Shown: positions 16,491-26,985, counted from the stretch's first letter. The stretch is DNA of 64,000 nt from Bacillus fungorum (GCF_002746455.1 NZ_NWUW01000007.1:208018-272017), one strand, 5' to 3'. Translations and numbers: made by a program. The notes: generated by a model from the letters alone, not told the origin.

Positions 16491-17834
16491 GTGAGTTTTA
16501 TTAATTCTTTTTTTGAAAAGAAATTTGAACATGCCCAGAGTTTATTTTTTGATGTGAGGTTTTTATTTTTCGGTTTTACTCTTATATCGTCTTTAGGTTT
16601 TCTCATTGTGTATAGCTTTTTGTATGGATATTATTTTAGTGGGGATGAATTTTTTCAAATCTCAAATTTTAATATAGTATCCAACTTGATACCTTTTAGT
16701 ATACAAACTCTAACTATTACTTCTATATTTTTTATTTGTATTTATTATATAATTTCAGCATCCATTCCTTTAATGCGCAAAAATAAGGAGAAAAAGGGAG
16801 CTATCTTCATTTTATTAGTTTTAATAATCTTTTTATTAAATTTTTTTATAACAATGTTTTTTGCTAATGAGATTACATTCATTAGTATGTTAAGTTTTGC
16901 TTTTATATGGATATTTGTAGGCTTTACACTATGTTTTTTATATACTATTAATATAGCGGAAAAACACCCAATTCTAATGATAAGTGCGGCTGTGCTTCAG
17001 TTTTTGCTACTAGCCTTTATCGGACAAGTATTAAGCGTTATGAAATTATTAGACGAAAGTATATACATGGAATTATCTACCGTATTATTCATTCCATGTC
17101 TTTTCATTACACTAATAATATTTCGTCATTACCATAGTAAGAAATGGTTCAATTTTATAAGTTGCTTACCTTTTTCTATTATAATTTCTATGCTATTATC
17201 GTTGGGTTTAGGGGAGAATAATATAGTATTTTTTTCTGAAAAAGCGATTTTTATTGTAACAATGCCAATTTTACATTTTGCTATTTTGAAAATAGTTAAA
17301 CTAACTCAGAAAAAGATAGAAGAAAAGGTAAAATTAGGCGCTAGTGAGAAAAGCGAAGGAGAAGTCGAAGAGAAGCAGGAAGAAAATAAGGAAAAGTCTT
17401 TTGAAAATAATTCGATTTTGTATATAGTGATTTATAGATGTTATAGTGTTCTTTCTAACAAAGCTAATAATGTAGTGAGGTTAGTAATTGGACTTGTACT
17501 CTTATTCGCTTTTGTTTCGTTACCCAGGTTCTCTTTATGGAGTGGACAATTCATAAGAATAATAAACCAACCGTTTGAAAAAACAATTAAAATTACTTAT
17601 GTAAATCAGTCGGGAAAAGAAAGTGATTTATTTGGGAATTATTACATGGAAAATAATTCGACTTTATATATAGCTAATAAATGTTGGGAATTAGAGGTTG
17701 TAAAACCCATTAATTATCATATTAAATCAGTAAATAAGGAAGATGGAGAGAACAAAGAAAATAAGAAAATGTGCAAGAATCAAAATTGGTTTGATATATT
17801 GTTAAATAAAAAAGAAACTGTATCAAAAAATTGA
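16491..17834 (+). CDS. Large multi-pass membrane protein, unknown
   Basis: 447 residues, very AT-rich. About eight or nine membrane segments occupy residues 20-270, then a charged cytoplasmic linker (about 275-310, rich in K and E: EEKVKLGASEKSEGEVEEKQEEN), one more membrane segment near 328-350 and a C-terminal domain of about 90 residues likely outside the cell, ending in basic and Asn-rich sequence. No motif I can name. GTG 16491 follows AAAGG at 16477-16481. It is alone between terminators. Base use is lower in GC than the neighbours, which fits an accessory gene. Confidence 0.65.
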   Translation: MSFINSFFEKKFEHAQSLFFDVRFLFFGFTLISSLGFLIVYSFLYGYYFSGDEFFQISNFNIVSNLIPFSIQTLTITSIFFICIYYIISASIPLMRKNKEKKGAIFILLVLIIFLLNFFITMFFANEITFISMLSFAFIWIFVGFTLCFLYTINIAEKHPILMISAAVLQFLLLAFIGQVLSVMKLLDESIYMELSTVLFIPCLFITLIIFRHYHSKKWFNFISCLPFSIIISMLLSLGLGENNIVFFSEKAIFIVTMPILHFAILKIVKLTQKKIEEKVKLGASEKSEGEVEEKQEENKEKSFENNSILYIVIYRCYSVLSNKANNVVRLVIGLVLLFAFVSLPRFSLWSGQFIRIINQPFEKTIKITYVNQSGKESDLFGNYYMENNSTLYIANKCWELEVVKPINYHIKSVNKEDGENKENKKMCKNQNWFDILLNKKETVSKN

Positions 17835-17847
17835 TACAGTTTCTTTC
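17811..17847 (+). terminator. Terminator overlapping the gene end
   Basis: AAAGAAACTGTATCAA pairs with TTGATACAGTTTCTTT; the left arm encodes the last codons of the membrane protein. Confidence 0.9.
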
Positions 17848-17908
17848 ACATACTATATAAAATATAGCTTTAATTATGTTGTAATAACGAAAATGAATTG
17901 TTTACCTA

Positions 17909-18049
17909 TCAAGCCGAAGCCTTCTTCATTCTCTCAAGTAAACTAGACAACACATGTGTACGATACGATTCTAGTTTTTTACCTTCATAAGTACGAATAC
18001 CTAATTTTTTAAGTTCTTTTACATACCAACCTTTGCTTCCGAAATACAT
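17909..18049 (-). CDS. YflJ/DUF2639 family small protein
   Basis: 46 residues (MYFGSKGWYVKELKKLG..., ending MKKASA), matching the Bacillus DUF2639 (YflJ) family by its opening FGSKGWYVKELK. Function is unknown; the family is short and conserved in Bacillus. The start is set by GGGGAG eight bases before ATG 18049; the open frame extends further upstream without an RBS. Divergent from the gene at 18204. Confidence 0.8.
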   Translation of the reverse strand: MYFGSKGWYVKELKKLGIRTYEGKKLESYRTHVLSSLLERMKKASA

Positions 18050-18144
18050 GTGATCGCTCCCCTTCAACTTTGTTTTTATTTGTTCTGATTGTACTTGGAG
18101 GTACAGGTAATATAATGAAGGAAATGAATTTCGCGCGAAAATGA

Positions 18145-18173
18145 TTAACTTTGTTGCAAAAGACATATATACT
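18145..18173 (+). promoter_or_regulatory. Probable sigma-A promoter
   Basis: TTAACT (18145-18150) and TATACT (18168-18173) with a 17-base spacer, upstream of the GTG-started gene at 18204. This places the first in-frame ATG (18141) before the transcription start. Confidence 0.55.
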
Positions 18174-18203
18174 AAAGATAGTATACAACGAGGTGGACAA
18201 GAC

Positions 18204-18566
18204 GTGATTATAGAGAAGCACGAAATTCAAATTGACCAAATTACGAGTGGTAAAGTGAATATCTTTACTTTCTATAGAAATAGAAAGCAAATTGATGATC
18301 ATTTTTTACGATTGCAAGAACCATCGCTTACAGCAAACTACTTCTACCATTTTCATTTTGATGTAGAGAGTTTGCATCTACTGCAGAAAGAGTTTCCGAG
18401 CGTATATCCGTACGACGGTAGTGAAACGATTCACGACTGGACGGAAAAGATGAAAGCAGAATTGCAACATCAGATCCAAACAGGAAAATGGAATAAACGC
18501 GTACGTATCGGTAATCGCATTCTAGATGTGGTGTTTACGTGGTGTGACGAAGATATAGTAGAGTGA
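18204..18566 (+). CDS. Hypothetical protein
   Basis: 120 residues, soluble, no signal. It begins VIIEKHEIQIDQITSGKVNIFTFYRNRKQIDDHF and includes aromatic/His-rich ANYFYHFHFDVESLHLL, ending with an acidic tail CDEDIVE. No family recognised. GTG 18204 is chosen because GAGGTGG (18191-18197) is well placed and a promoter at 18145-18173 excludes the upstream ATG. Convergent with the yhzD-like gene; they share a terminator. Confidence 0.7.
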   Translation: MIIEKHEIQIDQITSGKVNIFTFYRNRKQIDDHFLRLQEPSLTANYFYHFHFDVESLHLLQKEFPSVYPYDGSETIHDWTEKMKAELQHQIQTGKWNKRVRIGNRILDVVFTWCDEDIVE

Positions 18567-18594
18567 AAAAGAAGCGGATGACGCTTCTTTTTTT
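18566..18594. terminator. Bidirectional terminator
   Basis: AAAAAGAAGCG pairs with CGCTTCTTTTT between convergent genes. Confidence 0.85.
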
Positions 18595-18778
18595 AGCGCT
18601 GGAATAAAACGAGCTTACCTGCAGAAGATGTGCAGCGATGTGTTTTTTCATATAGTCCTTTTTCTTGTAAAATAGATTCACCTTTTGCTTTTGCTTCTTT
18701 TTCAGTTGCCGCCTCGAATGATTCGTCTAATGCTTTTGAACCATCTTTTTCAAAGACTGTTAGAACGTATACTCCCAT
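18593..18778 (-). CDS. yhzD: YhzD-like small protein
   Basis: 61 residues: MGVYVLTVFEKDGSKALDESFEA..., ending in AGKLVLFQR. It resembles Bacillus YhzD, encoded beside yhaO in B. subtilis, and the position here next to yhaO fits. Function unknown. ATG 18778 has GGAGGG upstream; the longer frame to 18793 starts inside the RBS. Divergent from yhaO. Confidence 0.75.
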   Translation of the reverse strand: MGVYVLTVFEKDGSKALDESFEAATEKEAKAKGESILQEKGLYEKTHRCTSSAGKLVLFQR

Positions 18779-18866
18779 GAAAATTCCCTCCAATAATTAA
18801 AATCAGAATCTTATAACTATTTTGGCATAAATCACTAGAATATGCAAAGAAATATATGACATTGCG

Positions 18867-18875
18867 TGGTAAAAT
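18867..18875 (+). promoter_or_regulatory. Extended -10 promoter of yhaO
   Basis: TGGTAAAAT, an extended -10, 71 bases before the GTG start of yhaO; no clear -35. Confidence 0.5.
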
Positions 18876-18946
18876 AGAGTGAAAGTTTTATGAGCACTAG
18901 ATTTACTATTCGTAGTAAAGTACGGAAAAGGAAAGGATCGTTATTT

Positions 18947-20188
18947 GTGAAACAAGTGAAGTTTATACATGCGGCTGATTTGCATTTGGATAGTCCGTTT
19001 AAAGGTATGGAGATGAATGTACCGCAGTCTGTTTGGGAGAGAATGAAGCAGAGTACGTTTGAATCGTTCGAGCGTATTGTTGATAAAGCGATTCAAGAGC
19101 GCGTTGATTTCGTATTACTAGCCGGGGATTTGTATGATGCGGAGACGAGAAGTTTGAGGGCGCAAGTGTTTGTGCGTGAGCAAATGAAGAGACTTTCGCA
19201 GTACGATATCCCTGTTTTTATTATTCACGGTAACCACGATCATTTAGGGGGAAGCTGGGCTGCAATTGAGTTTCCGGAAAATGTTCATGTGTTTACGGAG
19301 CCTTATGTAGAAGAGAAATCATTTTATAAAAATGGTGAGTTATTAGCTTCTATTTACGGGTTTAGTTATTTGCAGCAAGCGGTAACGGATAATATGACAG
19401 CGCAGTATACGAAAATGAGTGATGCGCCTTTTCATATTGGGATGCTTCACGGAAGTATGGAAGGGGATGCAGAGCATAATCGCTATGCGCCGTTTCAAAT
19501 TCGTGAGCTGAAAGAAAAGCAGTTTGATTATTGGGCTCTTGGCCATATACATAAACGTGAAATTTTATCAGAAGAGCCGTATATTATTTATCCGGGGAAT
19601 ATACAAGGGCGTCATCGTAAGGAAACAGGCGAGAAAGGTGCGTACCTGATTGAACTCACGAAACAAGGAACGCAATATTCATTTTTCCATACGGCTGATG
19701 TTGTATGGGATGAGATTGAATTGAATATTGATGAACTGGAAACTGTTGATGACCTTATGACGAGTGTGTCAACTGCGATGAATGAATGCCGAAGAGAAGA
19801 GGAAGGGACGCTACTAACTGTCGTATTTACAGGACAGGGGCCACTTTCTCCTTATTTACGTGAAGACAAGCGCGTGGAAGAGGTTTTTCATATTTTAGCA
19901 GCTGGCGAAGAGCGAAAAGATTTCGTATATGCGATGAAGTGGAAAAATGAGACGGTTTCTTTTGCGGAAATCGAGCGTTTGAAAGAAGAAAATCATTTCG
20001 TCGGTAGTGTGCTAAAGGAGTTAGAAGCTTTCAACAATATGGACGGCGTGTTACGCACGATTTGGACATCTCCTGTGGCGCGTAATAGTATTGAATCTTT
20101 TACAGAGGAAGAGAAGAAAGAGATTCAAAAGGAAGCAGAAAATATTATTTTAGAGCAATTATTCCAGCAAGAGAGGGATAAAAAATGA
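18947..20188 (+). CDS. yhaO: DNA repair exonuclease YhaO (SbcD/Mre11-like)
   Basis: 413 residues, a calcineurin-like metallophosphoesterase of the SbcD/Mre11 type. The five metal motifs are in order: HAADLHLDSPF, LLAGDLYD, IHGNHDH, MLHGS and LGHIHKRE. It should form the nuclease half of a complex with YhaN. GTG 18947 with AAAGGA (18932-18937) gives a length close to B. subtilis YhaO; the ATG at 18890 has no RBS. Overlaps yhaN by four bases (ATGA). Confidence 0.9.
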   Translation: MKQVKFIHAADLHLDSPFKGMEMNVPQSVWERMKQSTFESFERIVDKAIQERVDFVLLAGDLYDAETRSLRAQVFVREQMKRLSQYDIPVFIIHGNHDHLGGSWAAIEFPENVHVFTEPYVEEKSFYKNGELLASIYGFSYLQQAVTDNMTAQYTKMSDAPFHIGMLHGSMEGDAEHNRYAPFQIRELKEKQFDYWALGHIHKREILSEEPYIIYPGNIQGRHRKETGEKGAYLIELTKQGTQYSFFHTADVVWDEIELNIDELETVDDLMTSVSTAMNECRREEEGTLLTVVFTGQGPLSPYLREDKRVEEVFHILAAGEERKDFVYAMKWKNETVSFAEIERLKEENHFVGSVLKELEAFNNMDGVLRTIWTSPVARNSIESFTEEEKKEIQKEAENIILEQLFQQERDKK

Positions 20189-23109
20189 GAATGGAAAAAC
20201 TCCATATTTATGGGTACGGAAAATTAGAAAATGTGGAAATGGATCTTTCAATGCTGACAGTGTTATATGGTGAAAATGAAGCGGGGAAATCGACAATTCG
20301 CTCATTTATGAAAAGTATTTTATTCGGTTTTCCGACGAGAGGACAGCGCCGTTATGAGCCGAAAGAAGGCGGCAAGTATGGCGGTGCGCTGACTGTGCAA
20401 ACAGAGAAGTACGGCCGTTTGAAAATTGAACGATTGCCAAAGACAGCCAATGGTGAGGTAACCGTTTATTTTGAAGACGGGAAAACGGGCGGCGAAGAAA
20501 TTTTACACGATATATTAAGCGGGATGAATGAAAGTTTATTTGAATCAGTCTTTTCTTTTGATATGCATGGCCTTCAAAATATTCATCAGCTTGGCGAAGC
20601 GGATATCGGCAATTATTTATTTTCGGCAAGTGCAGTCGGAAGTGATGCGTTATTGCAGCTAGATAAAAAATTAGAAAAAGAAATGGATCAGCGTTTTAAG
20701 CCGAGTGGTCGTAAGCCAGAAATTAACGTGTCACTGCAAGAAATGAAGAAGCTTGAAGAGAAGATGAAAGAGTGGCAAGGGAAAATTGGCACGTATGAAA
20801 AACAAGTGGAGCAGTTAAAAGAAAGTGAAGAGAAGCTAGCTTTTGTTCGCGTGGAAAAAGAGAATGCAGAAAAGCGAAAGCAAGATTATGAAATATTAAC
20901 AGCGCTAAGGCCTCTCGTTATTGAAAAGCGTGCGCACGAGAAAGTGTTAGAAAATGAGGGTGGGCAATTTCCGGTAAACGGAATGGCCCGTTATGAGGCA
21001 ATTAAGGCGAAGATGGAGCCGCTTCAGTTGCAAGTTGATTCACTTCATAAAAAAATAGAGAATGTGCAATCGGAAATGGAATCGATTCAAATAGATGAAG
21101 AGTTTTTACAAAAAGAAAGTTACGTAGAAGAACTTCGTATGCAGCATATGTCTTATGAAAATGCACGTCAAGAAATGCGTGATATGACAGGAACGATTAC
21201 GAATATAAAAGAAGAACTGGCAGAACTAGAGCAACAAATTGGTGCTACTTTTGAAAAAGAAACAGTTCTTTCGTTTGATATGAGTTTGGCAACGAAAGAG
21301 TTAATTACGCAAACAGTGCAAAAAGCACGCGAATTAGAATCGCAAAAAGCACAGCTTGATGATCGTTTTAAAGTAGCGCAGGAGCAACTAGAAGAACAAG
21401 AAGAAAACATAAGACAGATTCAGAAACAAATGTTAGCGGAGGAAGAACGAAATACGTTAGTTGAGAAAGAAAAGTCATTTCAAGATGCGGCGTTTATCGG
21501 TATGGGCGCAGAGAGAATGAAGCGCAAGTATGAAGAGAAGGCAGGAGCGGCATTGCAAAAGAAAAAGCAGTGGCAAAGAGTTTGTCTTCTGTTACTTCTT
21601 ATTAACACAGGTGTTTTATTCACGAGCTTATTAATAAATAACCGCCCGCTCTTATTTATTAGTGTCATTGTTTTTGTAGGGATTGTTCTTGCCCTTGTTT
21701 TATATAAAGATTCATCAAGCGGATTACAAGAAGAACTTCTTACTCTTCAGCAAAGTGCTGGCGGGAGACAAAGCGAAGAAGTGATGTCTGTGCGCTATCA
21801 GTTAGAAAAAGACGAAGAAATTCGGAAGCTATTTGAGCGTGAGTCTTATAAATTGCAGCAAATGGAGCGAGCGTATGATAAAGTTGTTTCATCGTATGAA
21901 GAATGGGAGAGAGAAACGTTCTGCATTAGCGAACAAGTAAATGCATATAAAACGCGCTATATGTTTCCTGAATTTTATACGTATGCACACATATTGCCAG
22001 CATTTGAGCGTATGGAAAAAATGCAGCAATTATATCGTGAATTAGAGAAGCAAGGCGCGCGGAAATCTTCATTATATGAAATGATTTCGCAATTTGAACA
22101 TAAACTAGAAACTGTTATCGGTAGTGCGGAATATAGTAAGCTGCACGAGGCGCAAAGTCGTATGCAAAATGAGAAAGAAAAGCGCCAAACTTGTAAGCAG
22201 CTGAAAGAAAAACTGGCGGAATGGCAAGAAGAATATGAGTTTATGCAAGAGCAATTGAAACAACTGTTAGTAGAAAGAGATAATTTATGGCATATCGCAG
22301 ATTCTACAGATGAAGAGATGTTTTTAGAATCAGGTAAACTGGCGGAAAAACGTGAAGATGCTGAGAAACAAGTGGGGCGTTTACTACCGCAAATTGATCT
22401 GTTAGAACAACGTTTAACGAGTTTATCATTAGCTGAGCATTATGAAGCTGACGGTTATGATGAAAAATTAAAGCAAGAACTGACAGCCGCGCAAAACTGT
22501 CTGGCACAAGAAAAAGAACTGACAGAGCGTATTGCGAAACATCGTATGGAAATTGCAAATTTAGAAGAAGGTAGTACGTACGGTGATTTACTGCATGAGT
22601 GGGAAATGAAAAAAGCGCAAGTGCGTGAACAAGTGAAGAAGTGGGCTGCTTATGCGGCCGCAAAGACAGTGTTAACGAAAACGAAGCAATATTATCACGA
22701 AGTACATCTTCCTCGTATTTTACAAAAATCTGAAGAGTATTTCGTCTATTTAACAGGCGGACGATATAGTAAAATCTTTTCGCCGTCAGAGGCGGAACCG
22801 TTCATTGTCGAGCGTAACGACGGTATGCGTTTTTACAGTCATGAACTAAGCCAAGCGACAGCGGAGCAGTTATATTTATCGCTGAGATTTGCGTTAGCGA
22901 AAACATTTGAGCATGATTATCCCTTTATTATTGATGATAGTTTCGTACATTTTGATGCGGTAAGGACGAATCGCACAATTGAACTAATAAAGGAAATTGC
23001 GCAAGATAGACAAGTCATCTTCTTTACATGTCATGCGCATTTACTATCGTTCTTTACAGAAAAACAGATTATAAAATTAACGCGTAAGCGTAAAGAAAAT
23101 GAGTTGTAG
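20185..23109 (+). CDS. yhaN: DNA double-strand break repair ATPase YhaN (SbcE-like)
   Basis: 974 residues, SMC/Rad50-like. Walker A GENEAGKST near residue 30; long coiled coils either side of a central hydrophobic stretch (about 468-510, two membrane segments); C-terminal signature region LSQATAEQLYLSLRFALA and Walker B PFIIDDSFVHFD. In B. subtilis YhaN (also called SbcE) is membrane-associated and works with YhaO. The membrane insertion inside the coiled coil is a family trait and not damage. Co-translated with yhaO and followed 41 bases later by yhaM. Confidence 0.92.
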   Translation: MRMEKLHIYGYGKLENVEMDLSMLTVLYGENEAGKSTIRSFMKSILFGFPTRGQRRYEPKEGGKYGGALTVQTEKYGRLKIERLPKTANGEVTVYFEDGKTGGEEILHDILSGMNESLFESVFSFDMHGLQNIHQLGEADIGNYLFSASAVGSDALLQLDKKLEKEMDQRFKPSGRKPEINVSLQEMKKLEEKMKEWQGKIGTYEKQVEQLKESEEKLAFVRVEKENAEKRKQDYEILTALRPLVIEKRAHEKVLENEGGQFPVNGMARYEAIKAKMEPLQLQVDSLHKKIENVQSEMESIQIDEEFLQKESYVEELRMQHMSYENARQEMRDMTGTITNIKEELAELEQQIGATFEKETVLSFDMSLATKELITQTVQKARELESQKAQLDDRFKVAQEQLEEQEENIRQIQKQMLAEEERNTLVEKEKSFQDAAFIGMGAERMKRKYEEKAGAALQKKKQWQRVCLLLLLINTGVLFTSLLINNRPLLFISVIVFVGIVLALVLYKDSSSGLQEELLTLQQSAGGRQSEEVMSVRYQLEKDEEIRKLFERESYKLQQMERAYDKVVSSYEEWERETFCISEQVNAYKTRYMFPEFYTYAHILPAFERMEKMQQLYRELEKQGARKSSLYEMISQFEHKLETVIGSAEYSKLHEAQSRMQNEKEKRQTCKQLKEKLAEWQEEYEFMQEQLKQLLVERDNLWHIADSTDEEMFLESGKLAEKREDAEKQVGRLLPQIDLLEQRLTSLSLAEHYEADGYDEKLKQELTAAQNCLAQEKELTERIAKHRMEIANLEEGSTYGDLLHEWEMKKAQVREQVKKWAAYAAAKTVLTKTKQYYHEVHLPRILQKSEEYFVYLTGGRYSKIFSPSEAEPFIVERNDGMRFYSHELSQATAEQLYLSLRFALAKTFEHDYPFIIDDSFVHFDAVRTNRTIELIKEIAQDRQVIFFTCHAHLLSFFTEKQIIKLTRKRKENEL

Positions 23110-23132
23110 TGTGCTATACTAAAAGTAACTGA

Positions 23133-24095
<963 letters not shown>

Positions 24096-24189
24096 TAGTG
24101 TGAATAAAATGGCCTCATTAAGTGTTAATACGCTTAGTGGGGCTGTTGTATAATGATAATAAAGTTATTGAATTTTGATTATTAAAAAG

Positions 24190-24229
24190 CTAAGAGCCTT
24201 ACTACATTCTACGTAGCAAGGCTCTTTAA
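24190..24229 (+). terminator. Terminator after yhaM
   Basis: TAAGAGCCTTACTAC pairs with GTAGCAAGGCTCTTTA (a few mismatches). A weaker hairpin at 24112-24143 precedes it. Confidence 0.75.
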
Positions 24230-24360
24230 AGTTGTTTCAAATTACATCCATCTGTTCGTTCAAGTGTAACTATTCGCAATCATTTGATATTATACAGGTG
24301 AATAGAAAGATACATTAAAATTAGTTTCGTAGTTGTAAAAGGAGGTTATTTATCCAACAT

Positions 24361-24473
24361 TAACGGGCAGTAAAACTCCCACCTCAAAATTTGGCTGGAG
24401 CAAAGAAGTTAGGTGGGGGTCGGGCTGCCCGTAAACGTCCGATTGGTGAGGGCTGATTATAGGTTCACTTTAT
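24361..24473 (-). repeat. bcr-type repeat, copy B (internal hairpin missing)
   Basis: Reverse-strand copy of the element at 28143-28290: it ends in a ...TTCACTTTAT block, contains the paired CGGGCAG / CTGCCCG arms, but lacks the central CCCCCACTGATTA hairpin. The family resembles the bcr intergenic repeats of the B. cereus group; that assignment is from memory of the family, not a search. Confidence 0.7.
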
Positions 24474-24508
24474 ATTATTCTCTTATAATTTTCCAAAAAG
24501 GAGAGTTT

Positions 24509-25936
24509 ATGAAAAAGATTATTGTTTTTGTATTAACGATATTTATATTATTCTCAGGATTTGCAACACAAAGTTATGCGTTGTCAGATTCGCAATCTGC
24601 GGCAATACAAGCGTTGCTAGATGATGCCTGTCGTATATCAGGTGTGCCGGGAATGTCAATCTCAATACTTGCTGATGATGAAGTGTTCTACTTTTCTTCA
24701 GGGTATGCAGACCGTGAAAAGGGGTTGTCTGCAAGTGAAAATACACTCTATGAGTTAGCCTCGGTCAGTAAAGCTTTTACCGGTATGGGTATTATGCTAT
24801 TGGAAGAGCAAGGGCTGCTTTCAATGACTGACCCTGTCCAAAAATATTTACCTTGGTTTACATTAAAATATCAAGGGAAACCTGTTGATATGCAAAGTCT
24901 TACACTAAATAACTTTCTTCACCATACCAGTGGTCTAACAAATATTAGGCATCTTCAAAATATTCCACAAGGCAATACACCGGATATGTTGCAAAAGACT
25001 GTGGAAATGCTCGTGGATGCTGAATTGGCGTTCCCTCCCGGTGAACAGTATAACTATGGAACCGTTAATTATGACGTATTGGGTTTGGTTATTGAGATTG
25101 TGTCGCGACAGAGCTATGAAGACTTTATGAAGGAACAGGTATTTCAGCCGTTAGGTCTTCACCAGACGTATGTTTATAAAGAAGCTGCTCAAGCCACTGG
25201 ACAGTTGGCACAGGGCTACCGTTCTTCCTTTTTTATGACAACTCCATTTAAAGCTCCGGATTATGCTGGGAATAAACCCGCAGGCTACATCATTTCTAAT
25301 ACAAAAGATATGGCGCGTTGGATGGGCATACAGATGGGGATCGTGCAGGACATACCCGAAATATTTCACATGGTTATCGAAAAATCACATAGGGGTGATA
25401 TGTCTGTTTCGGCTGTCAACGGTATGTATTATGCGGCAGGCTGGTCCGTAAACGCTGAACAAACGATTATAGAACACACTGGGGGTAATCCAAATTTCAG
25501 AACCAAAGTAGTCATACTGCCAAATGAACGAACAGCCGTCTCCTTGCTGAGCAACGGCGCAAATACCAATACAAACATGGTACTAAAAGTTAAAGATATA
25601 TTAGAAGGCAATCTAACTCAGTCATATGAAATAAGCGGCACACAGCTTTTGGATATCATTTTGTCGTCTATCACAATTATTCTTTGCCTATTGGCCGTTT
25701 TGCTATTTCTCTTAGGATTACGCAGTAGGAGAACGAATGAGCGGCAGCCAATGACAAAAAAGAGAATAACCGTAACAGTTATTTTCCTGACCGCTACGAT
25801 TGCCCTGGGTATACTGTGCTGTGCTTTCGATTGGTCAACAATACTTATGTGGCAAACATATAGTGTTCTTACAGCTTTGATTTCGTCAGCATTATTAACA
25901 GCAAGCATTACATGGTTTGTATACACTCACCGATAA
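24509..25936 (+). CDS. Beta-lactamase-family serine hydrolase, membrane-anchored
   Basis: 475 residues. A signal peptide (about 1-24, FILFSGFATQSYA) leads into a class C beta-lactamase/PBP4*-like domain: SxxK motif in ELASVSKAFTGMG, Tyr-x-Asn type motif in YNYGTVNYD, and HTGG near the end of the domain. Three membrane segments follow at the C-terminus (about 378-400, 418-437, 447-470). Such proteins are peptidases or esterases acting on peptidoglycan-like or peptide substrates outside the cell. ATG 24509 has AAAAGGAGAG upstream; the frame from 24413 runs through a repeat and is not used. It is flanked on both sides by bcr-like repeats in the same orientation. Confidence 0.88.
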   Translation: MKKIIVFVLTIFILFSGFATQSYALSDSQSAAIQALLDDACRISGVPGMSISILADDEVFYFSSGYADREKGLSASENTLYELASVSKAFTGMGIMLLEEQGLLSMTDPVQKYLPWFTLKYQGKPVDMQSLTLNNFLHHTSGLTNIRHLQNIPQGNTPDMLQKTVEMLVDAELAFPPGEQYNYGTVNYDVLGLVIEIVSRQSYEDFMKEQVFQPLGLHQTYVYKEAAQATGQLAQGYRSSFFMTTPFKAPDYAGNKPAGYIISNTKDMARWMGIQMGIVQDIPEIFHMVIEKSHRGDMSVSAVNGMYYAAGWSVNAEQTIIEHTGGNPNFRTKVVILPNERTAVSLLSNGANTNTNMVLKVKDILEGNLTQSYEISGTQLLDIILSSITIILCLLAVLLFLLGLRSRRTNERQPMTKKRITVTVIFLTATIALGILCCAFDWSTILMWQTYSVLTALISSALLTASITWFVYTHR

Positions 25937-25974
25937 AATACCTTGCTCCCAAGATAAGCATAATGTTAAGTCAT

Positions 25975-26049
25975 TAAAGTCCGATTGGTGAGGGCTGATA
26001 ATCAGTGGGGGGTGAAGAAAACCCCCCACTGATTAAAGTTTCACTTTAT
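25975..26049 (-). repeat. bcr-type repeat, copy C (half element)
   Basis: Carries the CCCCCCACTGATTAAAG hairpin and TTCACTTTAT end but lacks the CGGGCAG half. It shares a 21-base identical stretch (from GTCCGATTGG) at 25979-25999 with 24437-24457 in copy B. Confidence 0.7.
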
Positions 26050-26089
26050 TAAAAATGAAATAAAATAGTTAAGAAGTACGCATGGGTGT

Positions 26090-26200
26090 AACGAAGAACT
26101 AATAAAACATATCTTGCCACTAGAATGGGGGCATATCAACTTTTAAATTGAGTACCGCCAGCATTTCAGAAAAAATATGTTAAGCAAAAAATACAATAAG
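26090..26200 (+). pseudogene. Remnant of a Tn3-family transposase C-terminus
   Basis: Frame from 26090 reads NEELIKHILPLEWGHINF, then TAA (26144-26146), then IEYRQHFRK in the same frame. The block HxxPLxWxHINF followed by Y-R is the typical end of Tn3-family TnpA proteins. Nothing of the rest of the transposase is seen; copy C of the repeat lies directly upstream, so the remnant is cut there. Assignment is by motif memory only. Confidence 0.5.
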
Positions 26201-26224
26201 CTGTCCATATGGGCAGCTTATTTA
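26188..26224. terminator. Hairpin, terminator-like
   Basis: AATAAGCTG pairs with CAGCTTATT; A/T-rich flanks on both strands. Confidence 0.5.
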
Positions 26225-26361
26225 CATAATTCTCGATATTGGAAGTTGATTAATATTAGCTTATTTATCTTATAAGTTAAATTGAGAACAATTAGATTCC
26301 CAAATATTTCAGTTCTTTTTGTATGTTATTCAAAGCAAATCCCTCTCGTTCTCGAAAGGGG

Positions 26362-26541
26362 TTATTTGATTCGTTCGAAGATAATCTCAAAATATTGCGC
26401 GTATCCTGCGATTGATGGTGCAAAGATTTGAACAAATTTCCAACCGTCTTCAGCATGTTCGGCAATAATACGCTTATAATCTTCTTTAGGTTCCCCTTTC
26501 CAGTTATTAACTTCGACTTTCACGAATTTGTAATCGTACAT
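26362..26541 (-). CDS. DUF4177 family small protein
   Basis: 59 residues: [22 protein letters not shown]..., with [11 protein letters not shown] and a C-terminal FEIIFER, the normal layout of DUF4177 proteins (about 60 residues). Function unknown. The start at 26541 has AAGGGGG a few bases ahead; the open frame beyond it to 26571 includes the RBS. Single gene. Confidence 0.8.
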   Translation of the reverse strand: MYDYKFVKVEVNNWKGEPKEDYKRIIAEHAEDGWKFVQIFAPSIAGYAQYFEIIFERIK

Positions 26542-26655
26542 ATCCTTTCCCCCTTTTCCTAATTGTACCATTTCGGAGAATCGATTTGTTATGATTTTTG
26601 GATGTATATGGTATTCGCATTCAATTAATATAACGTAATATTATCGGTAGCAAGG

Positions 26656-26696
26656 ACAAGGAGGAACCCTGCTCGCACAAGGGAACCTCCTTTTTA
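26656..26696 (+). terminator. Strong hairpin with T tract
   Basis: AAGGAGG..CCCT pairs with AGGG..CCTCCTT followed by Ts. There is no recognisable + strand gene directly upstream, so it may end a short RNA. Confidence 0.65.
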
Positions 26697-26985
26697 CGTT
26701 CTATGGATCTATACATTTTTTTATACATTCCTATCCTGAAGGGGATTTTAAGATTTCTGTTTGTTACTGAATTAGCTGAAAAACTGTATAAAACCTTGCA
26801 TACTTCTTAGCGTGTTTTTTTAATGCTGGCGATATCCTACATCCATCAACTTATGAATTTTATAATGTCTCCAAACCAAGAATTTCTTGTGTTTGTAGTC
26901 CAAAATTTTATCCAATAAAAAAATATCTTGAATTTGAGATAAATCACTTGCTTTTTAATCACTTGAGTTGTAAAGTGATAGTAAT

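Noticed and set aside
20185..23109. Fusion or frameshift in yhaN because of membrane segments inside a coiled-coil ATPase
   Set aside because: YhaN proteins of Bacillus have this central membrane segment; the length is normal.
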